Below, piece after piece: positions 18,775 through 28,245 of a DNA stretch of 64,000 bases. Each line of letters starts with the position of its first letter. Positions within the stretch are counted from its first letter, which is position 1. The notes under the pieces are model-generated. The model was not told the DNA's origin. It did no database searches and saw only the letters and a list, made by a program, of their open reading frames with translations. This DNA is from Methylobacter tundripaludum SV96 (GTDB lineage: Bacteria > Pseudomonadota > Gammaproteobacteria > Methylococcales > Methylomonadaceae): the NCBI RefSeq assembly GCF_000190755.2, contig NZ_JH109152.1, positions 2,799,576-2,863,575 on the forward strand, in the 5' to 3' direction. The position numbers and the translations under genes were made by a program.

Positions 18775-18978
18775 ATGAAATTATTAATTAGCGTGGCGGC
18801 GATCCTGGTGCTGGTTTCAATCTCCGGTTGCGATAAAGACGATAAGCAGGTTAAAGCCGCCGAAACAGGGCTGTTAAAAACTCAGCTGGAAACTTTGGAG
18901 CAAGCCAAGCAGGTTGAGCAACAGGTTCAGGATGCTGCGGAGCAACAGCGTCAAAAGATAGAGGCGGGAACGCAATAA
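18775..18978 (+). CDS. Small lipoprotein (67 aa)
   Basis: A typical lipoprotein signal ends in the lipobox SISGC, giving a mature protein of about 48 residues that begins CDKDDKQ. The rest is a Gln/Glu/Lys-rich helix (QLETLEQAKQVEQQVQDAAE) likely to form a coiled coil, as in Lpp-like or OsmB-like small lipoproteins, although I see no specific family. The Asp at mature position +2 suggests retention in the inner membrane if the E. coli Lol rule applies. Confidence 0.75.
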   Translation: MKLLISVAAILVLVSISGCDKDDKQVKAAETGLLKTQLETLEQAKQVEQQVQDAAEQQRQKIEAGTQ

Positions 18979-19171
18979 CCTGCGGGCGTTGTTTCGGTTC
19001 GTCCCGCTGTGTTATGCGATGACGGCGGATGTAAAAAACGCCTCTGCAGAAAAAGTCGCCTTAAGCATTTTCGATTGATTTTATTGACTTTAAGCCCCTT
19101 GTTTGTTATGAATGATCCTGCCTTTATCGGCAAAAAATAATAATAAACAATTACATAAGAGGGGGACGGGT

Positions 19172-19981
19172 ATGAAATCTGATAACAGCACCAAAACAGG
19201 CAAGCTGGCTAAATTAACTCAGCTGGAAGCGGAGGTGGCTAAGCTTTCCGAGCAGCTGAAAACAAATAAGAAAACTATTGTTCTGCTGAAAAAATCTTTA
19301 ACGGAGCGCGATTTAAAGATTCATGAATTAGAATCGAAATTGATATACGCTCAACAATCGTTGTTGAAAAAAACGGTATTTACAATTCATCAATGCAGGG
19401 ATCAAATCAAAAACGGAATTGACGAAAAAATAATCAACCCTGCTTTAGCGCAAATTCAACAGCAGATTGAGGTCATTCAGGACATTGTCTGTGAAGCCAA
19501 GGACCTCATCAGCAAGAAAAAAATGCTGATTCACGAAAATATTCAAACGACTTCAAATAGAGTCCATCAATGCCCTGATCAAGCGATAAGGTATTTTGAA
19601 AAATGGCTTGTCGAGCCGGGCAGGCTAGCGGTCAATGAAGTGGTTGGATTGATCGACAACAATGTAAAAAACGGTCAGGATCTGGTCGAGCAAAAAATCA
19701 TCTATCCAGGCAAACTGTGCTACGACAAGGTTGTTGAAGTTGCGCAGGCGCTACCGACGCAGAGTCGGGTGATTTTTCAAGTGTGGTTGGCGGATCCCGC
19801 TATGCAGAAAATAGGAGCGTTGCCCGTTATTCGAAAGGAGCTTGGCGTCAATGCAGGCGCATTAATGAAACGATTGATTGACCAGCTAAAATCCGGAGCA
19901 GAACAGGGTTTTGAGCATGCAGTCGATGCCGTAAAAAAATCATCCTTTTGGGATGGAAAGCGGAAGATGGAAGCGGCTTAG
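19172..19981 (+). CDS. Coiled-coil protein of unknown function (269 aa)
   Basis: Start ATG 19172 has a strong GAGGGGGA ribosome site. An ORF extension to 19112 is unlikely. Residues about 10-75 are a heptad-like coiled coil (LTQLEAEVAKLSEQLKTN, then LLKKSLTERDLKIHELESK). The remainder is helical with repeated short patterns such as EKIINPALAQIQ, EKWLVEPGRLAVNEV, EQKIIYPGKLCYDKV and QVWLADPAMQKIG. This suggests three or four copies of a roughly 35-45-residue unit with a conserved Pro after an aliphatic pair. No signal peptide or membrane helix is visible. I do not recognise the family. Confidence 0.7.
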   Translation: MKSDNSTKTGKLAKLTQLEAEVAKLSEQLKTNKKTIVLLKKSLTERDLKIHELESKLIYAQQSLLKKTVFTIHQCRDQIKNGIDEKIINPALAQIQQQIEVIQDIVCEAKDLISKKKMLIHENIQTTSNRVHQCPDQAIRYFEKWLVEPGRLAVNEVVGLIDNNVKNGQDLVEQKIIYPGKLCYDKVVEVAQALPTQSRVIFQVWLADPAMQKIGALPVIRKELGVNAGALMKRLIDQLKSGAEQGFEHAVDAVKKSSFWDGKRKMEAA

Positions 19982-20015
19982 GTCAAGTCAGTCTTTCAGG
20001 CATTTAACAACGACG

Positions 20016-20037
20016 AGGCGACCGGGGTTGGTCGCCT
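20016..20037. terminator. Hairpin between convergent genes
   Basis: Perfect arms AGGCGACC and GGTCGCCT with a 6-nt loop sit between the coiled-coil gene (plus strand) and oadB (minus strand). A short T-rich stretch follows on the plus strand. It may end transcription from both sides. Confidence 0.55.
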
Positions 20038-20053
20038 GTCTCTATTGGCAAGA

Positions 20054-21181
20054 TTATTTAACCAAACTCAATAAAACTCCCGCCGCTACCGCAGATCCAA
20101 TCACCCCGGCAACATTAGGCCCCATGGCATGCATCAGCAGGAAGTTATGCGGGTTGCTCTCCAATCCGAGTTTGTTAACTACTCGTGCCGCCATCGGTAC
20201 TGCGGAAACACCGGCTGCGCCGATCAGGGGGTTAATCGGGGTACTGCTGAATTTATTCATGATTTTCGCCATGATCACGCCGGCCGCCGTGCCGATGCTG
20301 AAGGCAATCGCCCCCAAAGCCAGGATACCCAGCGTTTTGACCTGCAAAAAGGCTTCGGCGCTGAGCTTTGAACCTACCGCTAAACCCAGGAAAATAGTGA
20401 CGATGTTGATCAGTTCGTTTTGTGCGGTTTGACTCAAGCGTTCGACCACGCCGCAGGCGTTCATCAGATTACCCAATGCGAACATGCCGATTAAGGGCGC
20501 GGCTGACGGTAACAACAAGGTGCAAATAACCAGCAGCATTAACGGGAAGACGATTTTTTCGGTCTTGCCCACGACGCGCAGCTGTTGCATTTCGATTTTG
20601 CGTTCATCTTCGGTGGTTAAGGCGCGCATGATCGGCGGCTGTATCAGCGGTACCAGAGCCATGTAGGAGTAAGCCGCAACCGCAATGGCACCCAACAAGT
20701 CGGGCGACAGTTTTGAGGCCACATAAATAGCGGTCGGGCCGTCGGCACCGCCGATAATGCCGATTGCGGCGGCATCTTTTAAAGTAAACTCCAGTCCCGG
20801 TATGGCGTTGAGCGCCAGCGCTCCCAGCAGTGAGGCAAAAATACCGAACTGCGCCGCAGCGCCCAGCAGCAATGTTTTAGGGTTAGCCAACATCGGACCG
20901 AAATCGGTCATTGCGCCTACGCCCATAAATATCAGCAACGGAAACAGGCCGGTTTTAATGCCGTAATACAGGTAGTACAAAATACCGCCTTCCTCGGCGA
21001 TACCGGCAACCGGGATATTGCTGAGGATGGCGCCAAAGCCTATCGGCAATAACAGCAAGGGTTCGAAGCCTTTTTTGATAGCCAGGAACAGCAGCAAAAA
21101 GCCGACCAGCATCATAAAGGCCTGACCACCGGTAAAGTTGTAAATACCGGTGCTGTGCCAGAGTGAAATGAGATTTTCCAT
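20054..21181 (-). CDS. oadB: Na+-translocating oxaloacetate decarboxylase, beta subunit
   Basis: Membrane subunit that decarboxylates the carboxybiotin carried by OadA and pumps Na+ outward. The 375-aa protein is highly hydrophobic with about nine to eleven helices. Family signatures are [25 protein letters not shown], the ion-site segment [18 protein letters not shown] with its conserved Asp, and the C-terminal [18 protein letters not shown] and [19 protein letters not shown]. It is the last gene of oadG-oadA-oadB, with 144 nt from oadA. Confidence 0.95.
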   Translation of the reverse strand: MENLISLWHSTGIYNFTGGQAFMMLVGFLLLFLAIKKGFEPLLLLPIGFGAILSNIPVAGIAEEGGILYYLYYGIKTGLFPLLIFMGVGAMTDFGPMLANPKTLLLGAAAQFGIFASLLGALALNAIPGLEFTLKDAAAIGIIGGADGPTAIYVASKLSPDLLGAIAVAAYSYMALVPLIQPPIMRALTTEDERKIEMQQLRVVGKTEKIVFPLMLLVICTLLLPSAAPLIGMFALGNLMNACGVVERLSQTAQNELINIVTIFLGLAVGSKLSAEAFLQVKTLGILALGAIAFSIGTAAGVIMAKIMNKFSSTPINPLIGAAGVSAVPMAARVVNKLGLESNPHNFLLMHAMGPNVAGVIGSAVAAGVLLSLVK

Positions 21182-21325
21182 GGGATGACCCTTCTATTTT
21201 AAATTTTTTAAACCACTTAGCGCACAAAGAACACGAAAAAAGCGATGAGCTAGTCCAATGCTGAATGAATAAAGCAGGGTACGTTCAAGAAGATTTTTTC
21301 GATGGTTTATCGCTTTTTATCTCGA

Positions 21326-23131
21326 TTATAAAAAAATCAACACATCGCCACCGGCAACGGCGCTTCCTTCTTTGATATTGATAGTACTGACAATACCGGC
21401 CGTTTTGGAACGTACTTCGGTCTCCATTTTCATGGCTTCCATGACGACTACGACATCGCCTTCGGCAACGATGCTGCCTACATCGACAAGAACTTTCAGA
21501 ATATTACCGGCCATTGGCGATTCAACCACGGCACCGCTGCTGGCGATTAGCGCGGCATGGGTTATGCTGGCGGCGGGCTGAATCGTCAAGGCGGCGTTGT
21601 TGGCGCCGACGATGACGCTGAAATTTCTGCCATCGACGTTGACGGTATAGGTTTCCGTTTGCGGCTGGATGGGTGCGCTGTCGGCAGTGACCGATTTTGC
21701 CTGAGCTGTGTTGTTGGCGGCAAAGGCTTGCGCATCGGGGGCCGCTTCAAAGGCGGCCGGGTTGCCCCGGTTAGCCAGAAACTTCCAGCCGACTTGCGCA
21801 AACAAACCGTTGATCAAAGCATCTTCTTCGATGTTGGCGGCGAGCGTCACGCCTTCGGCTTGGGCTTTTTCCCGTACTTCGGCAATCAGCTTGTCCATTT
21901 CCGGCGCGATCAGATCGGCCGGGCGACAGGTAATCGCTGGTGTGCCGTTCAGCACTTTGTCTTGCAGGGCTTTGTTGACCGGCGCGGGCGTTGCGCCGTA
22001 TTCGCCTTTTAAAACACCGGCGGTTTCTTTAGTGATGTTTTTGTAGCGCTCGCCGGTCATCACGTTGATCACGGCTTGGGTGCCGACGATTTGTGAGGTC
22101 GGCGTGACCAGCGGAATAAAACCCAAGTCTTCGCGGACACGGGGGATTTCCAGCATGACTTCATCGAACTTGTCGGCGGCGCCTTGTTCTTTCAGCTGGC
22201 TTTCCATATTGGTCAGCATGCCGCCCGGCACTTGGGAAATCAGGATGCGGCTATCGACGCCTTTTAAGCTGCCTTCGTATTGCGCATATTTTTTGCGTAT
22301 GTCCCTGAAATAGGTGGCGATGTGTTCCAGTTCAACCAGATCCAGTTTGGTATCGCGCTCAGTGCCTTCCAGGCTGGCGACGATGGTTTCGGTGGGACTG
22401 TGCCCGTAAGTCATGCTCAGCGATGAAATCGCGGTGTCGACATTGTCCACGCCGGCTTCGGCGGCCTTGATCAGCGTGCCGACACTCAAACCGGTGGTTG
22501 CATGGCAATGCAGATGAATCGGGATTTTGGTGCTTTTTTTCAGGCGTTTGACCAGTTCAAAGGCATCGTAAGGCTTGAGCAATCCGGCCATGTCTTTGAT
22601 GCAAATGGAATGCGCGCCCATATCTTCAATCTGTTTGCCGAGATCCACCCATAAATCCATGGTGTGTACGGGGCTGGTGGTGTAGGAGATGGTGCCTTGC
22701 GCATGCGCATCGGTGCGGAGTACGGCTTTGATGGCGTGCTCGATGTTGCGCATGTCGTTCATCGCATCAAAGACGCGGAACACATCGATACCGTTGATCG
22801 CGCAACGCTCGACAAACTTATCCACTACGTCATCGGCATAATGCCGGTAGCCCAGGATGTTCTGGCCGCGAAACAGCATTTGCTGGGGCGTGTTAGGCAT
22901 GGCGGCTTTCAACAGGCGCAGTCTTTCCCAGGGATCTTCGCCCAGATAGCGGATACAGGCATCAAAGGTCGCGCCGCCCCAGGACTCAATAGACCAATAA
23001 CCGATCTTGTCGAGCTTTTCGCAAATCGGCAGCATGTCTTCGATGCGCAACCGGGTTGCCAAAATGGATTGATGAGCATCACGCAGAACGACTTCGGTGA
23101 TACCTAAGGGCTGCTTTTTAACGGTGGCCAT
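21326..23131 (-). CDS. oadA: Oxaloacetate decarboxylase alpha subunit (biotin carboxyl carrier)
   Basis: Transfers CO2 from oxaloacetate to biotin. The 601-aa protein has an HMGL-like carboxyltransferase TIM barrel beginning [14 protein letters not shown], with metal-ligand segments [12 protein letters not shown]. The conserved carboxylase domain follows, then an Ala/Gln-rich linker (about 480-520) and a biotinyl domain with the biotinylation site [11 protein letters not shown] near residue 565. The linker-plus-biotin tail favours OadA over a pyruvate carboxylase B subunit, and the flanking oadG and oadB settle this. Start is ATG 23131. Confidence 0.95.
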   Translation of the reverse strand: MATVKKQPLGITEVVLRDAHQSILATRLRIEDMLPICEKLDKIGYWSIESWGGATFDACIRYLGEDPWERLRLLKAAMPNTPQQMLFRGQNILGYRHYADDVVDKFVERCAINGIDVFRVFDAMNDMRNIEHAIKAVLRTDAHAQGTISYTTSPVHTMDLWVDLGKQIEDMGAHSICIKDMAGLLKPYDAFELVKRLKKSTKIPIHLHCHATTGLSVGTLIKAAEAGVDNVDTAISSLSMTYGHSPTETIVASLEGTERDTKLDLVELEHIATYFRDIRKKYAQYEGSLKGVDSRILISQVPGGMLTNMESQLKEQGAADKFDEVMLEIPRVREDLGFIPLVTPTSQIVGTQAVINVMTGERYKNITKETAGVLKGEYGATPAPVNKALQDKVLNGTPAITCRPADLIAPEMDKLIAEVREKAQAEGVTLAANIEEDALINGLFAQVGWKFLANRGNPAAFEAAPDAQAFAANNTAQAKSVTADSAPIQPQTETYTVNVDGRNFSVIVGANNAALTIQPAASITHAALIASSGAVVESPMAGNILKVLVDVGSIVAEGDVVVVMEAMKMETEVRSKTAGIVSTINIKEGSAVAGGDVLIFL

Positions 23132-23200
23132 GCTTGTTGTTTCTCCTGAAACCTTTGTAAATTTTTAGTCATTGACCCAGCGGTCATTAATTGGGTGTCG

Positions 23201-23434
23201 TTAGTTATGCTTCTTGCGGTACTGGTGTACGGCGGCAGTTATTGCGGCAACAACGCTTTTATCAATGTCGGCGGTAATGCCGGGAACCGTTTTTGATGCC
23301 GGTATGTCCGGGAAATAGCGTTGCACCAGTGCAGACATGATGTTTATAGCGATTACCAGCATGATCAAGAACAGGAATACGATGCCCATCCCGGTAAACA
23401 TTAATTCGATCCCGCTAGTCATTTGTTCTGTCAT
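23201..23434 (-). CDS. oadG: Oxaloacetate decarboxylase gamma subunit
   Basis: A 77-aa protein with one N-terminal membrane helix (about residues 11-33, FTGMGIVFLFLIMLVIAIN) and a short soluble tail (AAITAAVHQYRKKHN), the usual form of OadG, which anchors the complex and helps bind Zn2+. Sequence conservation in this subunit is low, so position next to oadA and the helix layout carry the call. Its start faces msrB across a 166-nt divergent promoter region. Confidence 0.85.
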   Translation of the reverse strand: MTEQMTSGIELMFTGMGIVFLFLIMLVIAINIMSALVQRYFPDIPASKTVPGITADIDKSVVAAITAAVHQYRKKHN

Positions 23435-23600
23435 AGTTGATCACTTATTAAATTTCTTAACTATTGCATTGTATCATAGGCAAAAATCATAACTAATCGA
23501 TGTTTTTTTTCATATCGATTTCGACGTGCAGTCTTTTGGCTATGCGGCTTTGAACGCGTACAATACCAAGCATTATAAACGGTTGTTATGGAGTGAAAAT

Positions 23601-23987
23601 ATGACAGACAAAGATGAACAATGGCAACAGAAATTAACCCCCGAGCAATTTAACATTTGCCGTTTGAAAGCCACCGAGCCGCCTTTTACCGGCAAATACG
23701 CCGACTGTAAAAAGGACGGCATTTATCATTGCATTTGCTGCGGCAATCCGTTGTTCGATTCGGCGACCAAGTACGATTCAGGCTCCGGCTGGCCGAGTTT
23801 TTGGGATGTGTTGTCTGAACAGAGCGTGGCGGAACATGCTGACGTCAGTCACGGCATGCGCAGGGTTGAAGTGACCTGCAAGTCCTGCGATGCGCATTTA
23901 GGCCATGTTTTCGAGGACGGCCCGCAACCGACAGGACTGCGCTATTGCATTAATTCAGCGGCATTAGATTTGAAAGAAAGATCATGA
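23601..23987 (+). CDS. msrB: Peptide-methionine (R)-S-oxide reductase
   Basis: Repairs Met-R-sulfoxide in proteins using thioredoxin. The 128-aa product has two zinc-binding pairs (CICC and CKSC), the [11 protein letters not shown] segment and the catalytic [11 protein letters not shown] near the C-terminus. ATG 23601 has GGAG 7-10 nt upstream. An upstream start at 23526 would add 25 residues not typical of the family. The stop overlaps the start of the aminopeptidase gene by 4 nt (ATGA). Confidence 0.96.
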   Translation: MTDKDEQWQQKLTPEQFNICRLKATEPPFTGKYADCKKDGIYHCICCGNPLFDSATKYDSGSGWPSFWDVLSEQSVAEHADVSHGMRRVEVTCKSCDAHLGHVFEDGPQPTGLRYCINSAALDLKERS

Positions 23988-25285
23988 GTGGTAAGGAGCT
24001 GGTCCAAAACTTACTGGATTTTATCGATGCCAGTCCCAGTCCCTGGCATGTCGTAAAAACCATTGAAGCTCAGCTTGCGACACAAACACCGCCGTGGCAA
24101 CGTCTCGACGAAACCGCCAAGTGGACATTGCAGCCGGGCGGGCGTTATTACGTGGTGCGCGACGATTCGTCTATCGTCCTGTTTGTACAGGGGCAAAAAC
24201 CGCTGGCTGAAACCGGGTTTAAAATTATCGGCGCACATACCGATTCTCCCGGCTTGAGAATCAAGCCGAATGCGGCCAGCGGCGCGGACGGTTTGGTAAG
24301 GCTGGGTGTCGAGGTTTACGGAGGCCCGATACTGGCGACCTTTACCGACAGGGATTTGAGCCTTGCAGGAAGAATCGCTTATAAAAACGATCAGGATCAG
24401 ATCGCCAGCATGCCGGTCAAATTCGATCAGCCGCTGCTGCGTTTGCCTAATCTGGCAATACACATGAACAGGGCGGTTAACGAAGAAGGCCTGAAACTGC
24501 AAAAGCAGACCGAATTGCCGTTGATCCTGGCGACTTCAACTGAAGAACAACTGCCGCCTGCCTATTTTTCCGCGTTGCTGCAACAGCAATCAGGCATAGC
24601 CGCTGAGCGTATTTTGTCCTGGGATTTGGCCGTGTACGACACGCAGAAAGGCGCTTTTTGGGGAGCGGAAAGCGAGTTTTATGCGGACAGCCAGCTGGAT
24701 AATTTGGCTTCGTGTCATGCCGCATTACAGGCTTTGTTGAATGCCGACGGCATGGATGCCACGCGAGTGTGCGCGTTGTTCGACCATGAAGAAATCGGCA
24801 GTCAAAGCAACAAAGGCGCTGACGGCAGTTTTCTGCCCGACGTGCTTGGGCGCATCGCTTTGGCGACCGCCACCGACGGCGAGGATTATGCCAGGGCGCT
24901 GGCGAAAAGCTTCATGATCAGCGCGGACATGGCGCATGCCTATCAGCCTAATTTTCCCAATGCTTACGACCCCGGCCATAAAGTCATCGTCAACAAAGGC
25001 CCGGTGATCAAAGTCAACGCCAATCACAACTACAGCTCGGAAAGCGTCTCGGCGGCGATGTTTGTAGACTGGTGCGAACAGGCCGGAGTGCCGTACCAGA
25101 CCTATTCGCATCGCTGCGATCTGCCCTGCGGCAGCACCATCGGACCGATTACCTCCGCAAAACTGGGCATCCGCTCAATCGATGTCGGCAACCCGATGTG
25201 GGCGATGCACAGCCTCAGGGAAAGCGCCGGGGTGCTGGATCACGATTACATGATCAGGGTGATGAAACGGTTTTTTGCTGCATAA
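23984..25285 (+). CDS. apeB: M18 family aminopeptidase
   Basis: Zinc metalloaminopeptidase, probably acting on acidic N-terminal residues in the cytoplasm. The 433-aa length fits bacterial M18 enzymes. Motifs include [14 protein letters not shown] (first metal His/Asp), the [14 protein letters not shown] segment with catalytic Glu pair, [14 protein letters not shown] and the C-terminal [11 protein letters not shown]. It is translationally coupled to msrB through the ATGA overlap. A CACGAAG repeat begins just after the stop. Confidence 0.93.
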   Translation: MSGKELVQNLLDFIDASPSPWHVVKTIEAQLATQTPPWQRLDETAKWTLQPGGRYYVVRDDSSIVLFVQGQKPLAETGFKIIGAHTDSPGLRIKPNAASGADGLVRLGVEVYGGPILATFTDRDLSLAGRIAYKNDQDQIASMPVKFDQPLLRLPNLAIHMNRAVNEEGLKLQKQTELPLILATSTEEQLPPAYFSALLQQQSGIAAERILSWDLAVYDTQKGAFWGAESEFYADSQLDNLASCHAALQALLNADGMDATRVCALFDHEEIGSQSNKGADGSFLPDVLGRIALATATDGEDYARALAKSFMISADMAHAYQPNFPNAYDPGHKVIVNKGPVIKVNANHNYSSESVSAAMFVDWCEQAGVPYQTYSHRCDLPCGSTIGPITSAKLGIRSIDVGNPMWAMHSLRESAGVLDHDYMIRVMKRFFAA

Positions 25286-25292
25286 GGCATAA

Positions 25293-25320
25293 AACCACGA
25301 AGACACGAAGAGCACGAAGA
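25293..25320. repeat. Half element of the CACGAAG family
   Basis: It starts ACCACGAAGACACGAAG, identical over 17 nt to the left arm at 29656, but no matching right arm follows, so this is a solo arm or a decayed copy. It opens the 345-nt gene-free stretch 25286-25630, which contains only repeats. Confidence 0.65.
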
Positions 25321-25430
25321 AAAATTGTAACTATGCAGCGCGAAAGCCCAACATCCCTCTCTAGTGGGTATAGCTATCTACACAACTTTTTTTGCATTAT
25401 AAATACAATGAGTTACAAAGCAGCTTGGCT

Positions 25431-25620
25431 CCCTCTCCTGCTGGAGAGGGTTGGGGTGAGGAGATTAAAAACAACCATTTATATCCCCTCGGCAATTGCT
25501 CCTGCATTGCTCTACCTCCTGCATCCATGCAAGTCGTCATCCCAACCTTCTCCCTCAAGGGAGAAGGGGCCGGTACTTATGTAGATACCTATGCCAGTGG
25601 GAGAGGGCAGGGTGAGGGAG
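25431..25620. repeat. Composite repeat block upstream of the AlkB-like gene
   Basis: Three units occur in order. First is a palindrome CCCTCTCC-TGCT-GGAGAGGG (25431-25450). Then comes a 36-nt unit beginning TCGGCAATTGCTCC (25489-25524), of which a near-identical copy lies inside the methyltransferase gene at 50539-50575. Last is a perfect 10-bp palindrome CCTTCTCCCT-CA-AGGGAGAAGG (25546-25567). The block ends with GAGAGGGCAGGGTGAGGGAG, echoing the GGAGAGGG and GGGTGAG of the left edge. No gene is convincing here. Confidence 0.65.
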
Positions 25621-25630
25621 TTAAAAAAGC

Positions 25631-26329
25631 ATGTTGACGCCCAACCTAGTCCCCTTTGACGGCGAGCTTTACTTAATCAAACAGTTTTACAGCTTGCCGG
25701 AGTCCGACCGGCTGTTTGCACAGCTGCAAGCCGATTTGGCTTGGCAGGAAGAGGCCATTTTTATCTACGGCAGATGGGTAAAAGTGCTCCGTTTGATGTG
25801 CTGGTACGGCGATCCCGATGCCTGGTATCGCTATTCGGGCGTTAACCATCAGCCGCTGCCGTGGACTCCGGTGTTACAGGCCATCAGGAAGAAAGTGGAG
25901 CGGCAATGCCAATGCACCTTTAACAGCGTATTAGCCAATTTGTACCGGGACGGTAACGACTCTATGGGCTGCCACGCCGATGATGAAAAAGAACTGGGGC
26001 CAAATCCGGTGATTGCGTCATTGAGCTTGGGCGATGAGCGCTTATTCAGGCTGCATCATAAAGAAACCAAAGAAAAACTGGATATTGTTTTAGGTCACGG
26101 CGATTTGCTGGTGATGGCCGGAACCTTGCAACATCACTGGATGCATTCGGTGCCGAAAACCAAAAAATTGAAAACGCCACGGATCAATTTGACCTTTCGG
26201 ACAATTAGGGCGGCCTTGGCAACTGCTCCATGCAGTCGTGATCAAACAGCGCCATCGGCTCATGCGGAACCGGCAAATATGCTATTAAACCACTCCACCT
26301 CAAACCCATACGGGAAAAGCCGGTCATGA
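25631..26329 (+). CDS. AlkB-like 2-oxoglutarate/Fe(II) dioxygenase
   Basis: Oxidative demethylase family for alkylated nucleic acid bases. The 232-aa protein has the Fe ligands HADDE (HxD) and a distal His in HHWMHSVPK, plus the 2-oxoglutarate Arg segment PRINLTFRTI near residue 185. The IYGRWVKVLRL and WYRYSGV segments resemble the ALKBH2/3-type group. The core should end soon after TFRTIR. The last 40 residues, starting with the repeat-encoded LATAPCSRDQ, are not family-like. The stop overlaps the next gene by 4 nt. Confidence 0.88.
   Translation: MLTPNLVPFDGELYLIKQFYSLPESDRLFAQLQADLAWQEEAIFIYGRWVKVLRLMCWYGDPDAWYRYSGVNHQPLPWTPVLQAIRKKVERQCQCTFNSVLANLYRDGNDSMGCHADDEKELGPNPVIASLSLGDERLFRLHHKETKEKLDIVLGHGDLLVMAGTLQHHWMHSVPKTKKLKTPRINLTFRTIRAALATAPCSRDQTAPSAHAEPANMLLNHSTSNPYGKSRS
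26216..26240. repeat. GCAACTGCTCCATGCAGTCGT repeat in the AlkB-like gene tail
   Basis: It contains GGCAACTGCTCCATGCAG followed by TCGTG. The same core occurs at 55743-55768 (one base different within the core), in inverse orientation at 36172-36193, and in longer form at 25489 and 50539. Here it is read as codons of the dioxygenase C-terminus. Confidence 0.65.
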
Positions 26330-27240
26330 ACGACGATAGACGATCGCACGAAGCCTCTATTCTTAGAGCATTTTTCGACGACCAATTACAGCACCTGCAT
26401 CAGCTTGTCAGTAATCTGGGTAGCCATATTCACGACGCTGAACTACAGGCGAATGAAGACAGGCAGATTGTCGAAAGTTTCGTCGATGCATCAAACACCA
26501 AGATGCGAGCCGTACAGGGCTACTCCGATAAGCTAAGCGAACATGTGCGGGCGTTGCATAGACATGTGCTCCAAGTCGCGGATCAGATTCCGCCCCCCGT
26601 CGACTTGAATAGGGATGCATTTGAGTCGGATCCACTTGTCAACGCCCTGTTCGTCAATAGCAAAGACATCGAGAAGCTATTTGCAACCGATCCCGACGCG
26701 AAGGTCTATTTACGTTCCCAGAGTAAAAATCAAGCCCCGGTGCTGTATGCGCTGTTAACTGCCGTCAAGAGTGAAAAGCGAATGCTGGGCATGGACATGC
26801 ACGGAGAAATGCTCATTCGCGAAGTACCCCAACAAGCGGTCAATTTTTCTTTGCACAAAATCCACGCGCCTTGCTCCGGCGGTGCAGAGCTAAGCTCCGC
26901 GCTAAAAGAGTATTTGTTCGGTTGCGTAGTGGAGCTTGTCAAACGGGAGATGGTGTCTCGCATGGCAACTCATCAGCCGTTCAATACGAGCGATGAATCT
27001 TACGAGTCGAAAGTCAAGAGTCTGGCCAACCCGGATGTTTATCTGGACGCATTGCTTGGCTATATCGAAGCCCCTGACAAGCTGTTGAGTATTGATAAAA
27101 CCCATTTTAAGCTCAGCAAACTGGGTATTAAATTAGAGGACGGCGATAGCGGGCAGCGCGCAAACGAGTTTGACATCCATGAGCTCACCTGGAGCAACGA
27201 CACCCGAAACGTGGTGTTGCAAATTGCTTATGTCCGGTAA
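26326..27240 (+). CDS. Unknown protein (304 aa) overlapping the AlkB-like gene
   Basis: ATG 26326 overlaps the preceding stop (ATGA), so it is coupled. The product is soluble, with a helical, charged first third (about residues 8-90, ILRAFFDDQLQHLHQLVSNL then DKLSEHVRALHRHVLQVAD). The central part contains VYLRSQSKNQAPVLYALLTA and a KEYLFGCVVELVKREMVSRM helix. No membrane segment, signal or known catalytic motif is visible. I do not recognise it. The coupling hints at a shared cellular theme with the dioxygenase, but the overlap may have arisen late, when that gene's C-terminus was extended by a repeat. Confidence 0.7.
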   Translation: MNDDRRSHEASILRAFFDDQLQHLHQLVSNLGSHIHDAELQANEDRQIVESFVDASNTKMRAVQGYSDKLSEHVRALHRHVLQVADQIPPPVDLNRDAFESDPLVNALFVNSKDIEKLFATDPDAKVYLRSQSKNQAPVLYALLTAVKSEKRMLGMDMHGEMLIREVPQQAVNFSLHKIHAPCSGGAELSSALKEYLFGCVVELVKREMVSRMATHQPFNTSDESYESKVKSLANPDVYLDALLGYIEAPDKLLSIDKTHFKLSKLGIKLEDGDSGQRANEFDIHELTWSNDTRNVVLQIAYVR

Positions 27241-27279
27241 GTGGAACGCTTTTTGTTCTCCCCGGTGGTGTGCAGTTAT

Positions 27280-27396
27280 GTAGGCCGGAATAAGACCACC
27301 CAAGCGTAGCGCGAGGTGGCGTTTCCGGCAGATTCGTGAGGTGGTGCCGGAAACACCTGTTTTCGCTGCCGCTCAAACAGGCTTATTGCGGCCTAC
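27280..27396. repeat. Nested inverted-repeat element, about 117 bp
   Basis: Outer ends GTAGGCCGGAATAAG (27280-27294) and CTTATTGCGGCCTAC (27382-27396) are complementary at 14 of 15 positions. Inside is a second inverted pair, GTTTCCGGCA (27321-27330) and TGCCGGAAAC (27345-27354). A relative with the same modules lies at 58673-58745. It fills most of the gap between two convergent unknown genes. Confidence 0.75.
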
Positions 27397-27406
27397 AGAG
27401 CTATAG

Positions 27407-28222
27407 CTACGCTGTGGCATTGGGCAGCCGAGGGCTAGCTGGATTTTCCAGTAAATGGCCACTCTTATCATAGGCAATAAACGGGAATTTGGACTTATCT
27501 TTTAAGACCTTTATCTCGTTTTCAACAGTTTTGCTCATTTCTTCCTGAACCAGTTGGTGTAACTTGAACATTTCCTCGTTTGTTTCGTTTATGGTCTTCT
27601 CCAATGCCTCTAGAGCGGTTCCAAGCACAGGGATATTAAAAAGCTCTCCCCACATGTAGTTCTTTAAGAAATTCAGAAGGAATTCCCATGCGCTGTTGAC
27701 TGAGAAGTACGATCCATCCTTGCTTTTTTTGATAGTGGCGATTACTTTTTCAAGTGATCGAAGCATAATAACGCTATCGATTTCTCCACTTAATTTGATT
27801 TCCTCAAGAATCTGAATTATCAAATCAAATAATTCAGGTAATCGGCTCTCCTTTTTGAAATGCTCAAAAATTAAGTCGAAATCGAATGCAGTCTCGGGGT
27901 TTACATCGAAGACCCATTGATAATTCTCTAAAGAAGTTTTAATCGAGATGAAATTCTTTAATAGATCATATGCTGACCATTGCCCCGCTGTGTAGGCCGT
28001 TACGAATTTGATTACTTGCATTAGCCATGAGGGTACATCGTTGGAGGAACAAAGCACCTGTAGATCTTTTGCTGCCCCAAGCATAGCTGTTGCACAAGCC
28101 ATTTTATTGTCTGGGTCTTCACTAGCTAATGCTTTAAGTAATGGTTCCGATGTTTCAATAAGGCGCTGATGTTTCTCTTTAACTAATCTTAAGAAAAATT
28201 GAACACTGTCGTTTGCGGGCAT
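27407..28222 (-). CDS. Unknown AT-richer protein (271 aa)
   Basis: ATG 28222 has GGGAG about 8 nt upstream, which I prefer to a longer frame from 28258. The product is helical and soluble-looking, with acidic stretches (FDFDLIFEHFKKESRLPELFD) and a mildly hydrophobic patch (FNIPVLGTALEALEK). It carries a coiled-coil-like tail (EEMFKLHQLVQEEMSK). I recognise no family. Base composition is clearly more AT-rich than purD next door. The gene is bracketed by a repeat element at 27280-27396 and a perfect palindrome at 28246-28270. This suggests later acquisition at the end of the conserved pur cluster. Confidence 0.65.
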   Translation of the reverse strand: MPANDSVQFFLRLVKEKHQRLIETSEPLLKALASEDPDNKMACATAMLGAAKDLQVLCSSNDVPSWLMQVIKFVTAYTAGQWSAYDLLKNFISIKTSLENYQWVFDVNPETAFDFDLIFEHFKKESRLPELFDLIIQILEEIKLSGEIDSVIMLRSLEKVIATIKKSKDGSYFSVNSAWEFLLNFLKNYMWGELFNIPVLGTALEALEKTINETNEEMFKLHQLVQEEMSKTVENEIKVLKDKSKFPFIAYDKSGHLLENPASPRLPNATA

Positions 28223-28245
28223 TGATGGACTCCCATGCGAGTCAA

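Noticed and set aside
25072-25584. Plus-strand frame covering the apeB 3' end and the repeat block
   Set aside because: It overlaps apeB in another frame and continues only through palindromic repeats, so its length comes from lack of stops in low-complexity sequence.
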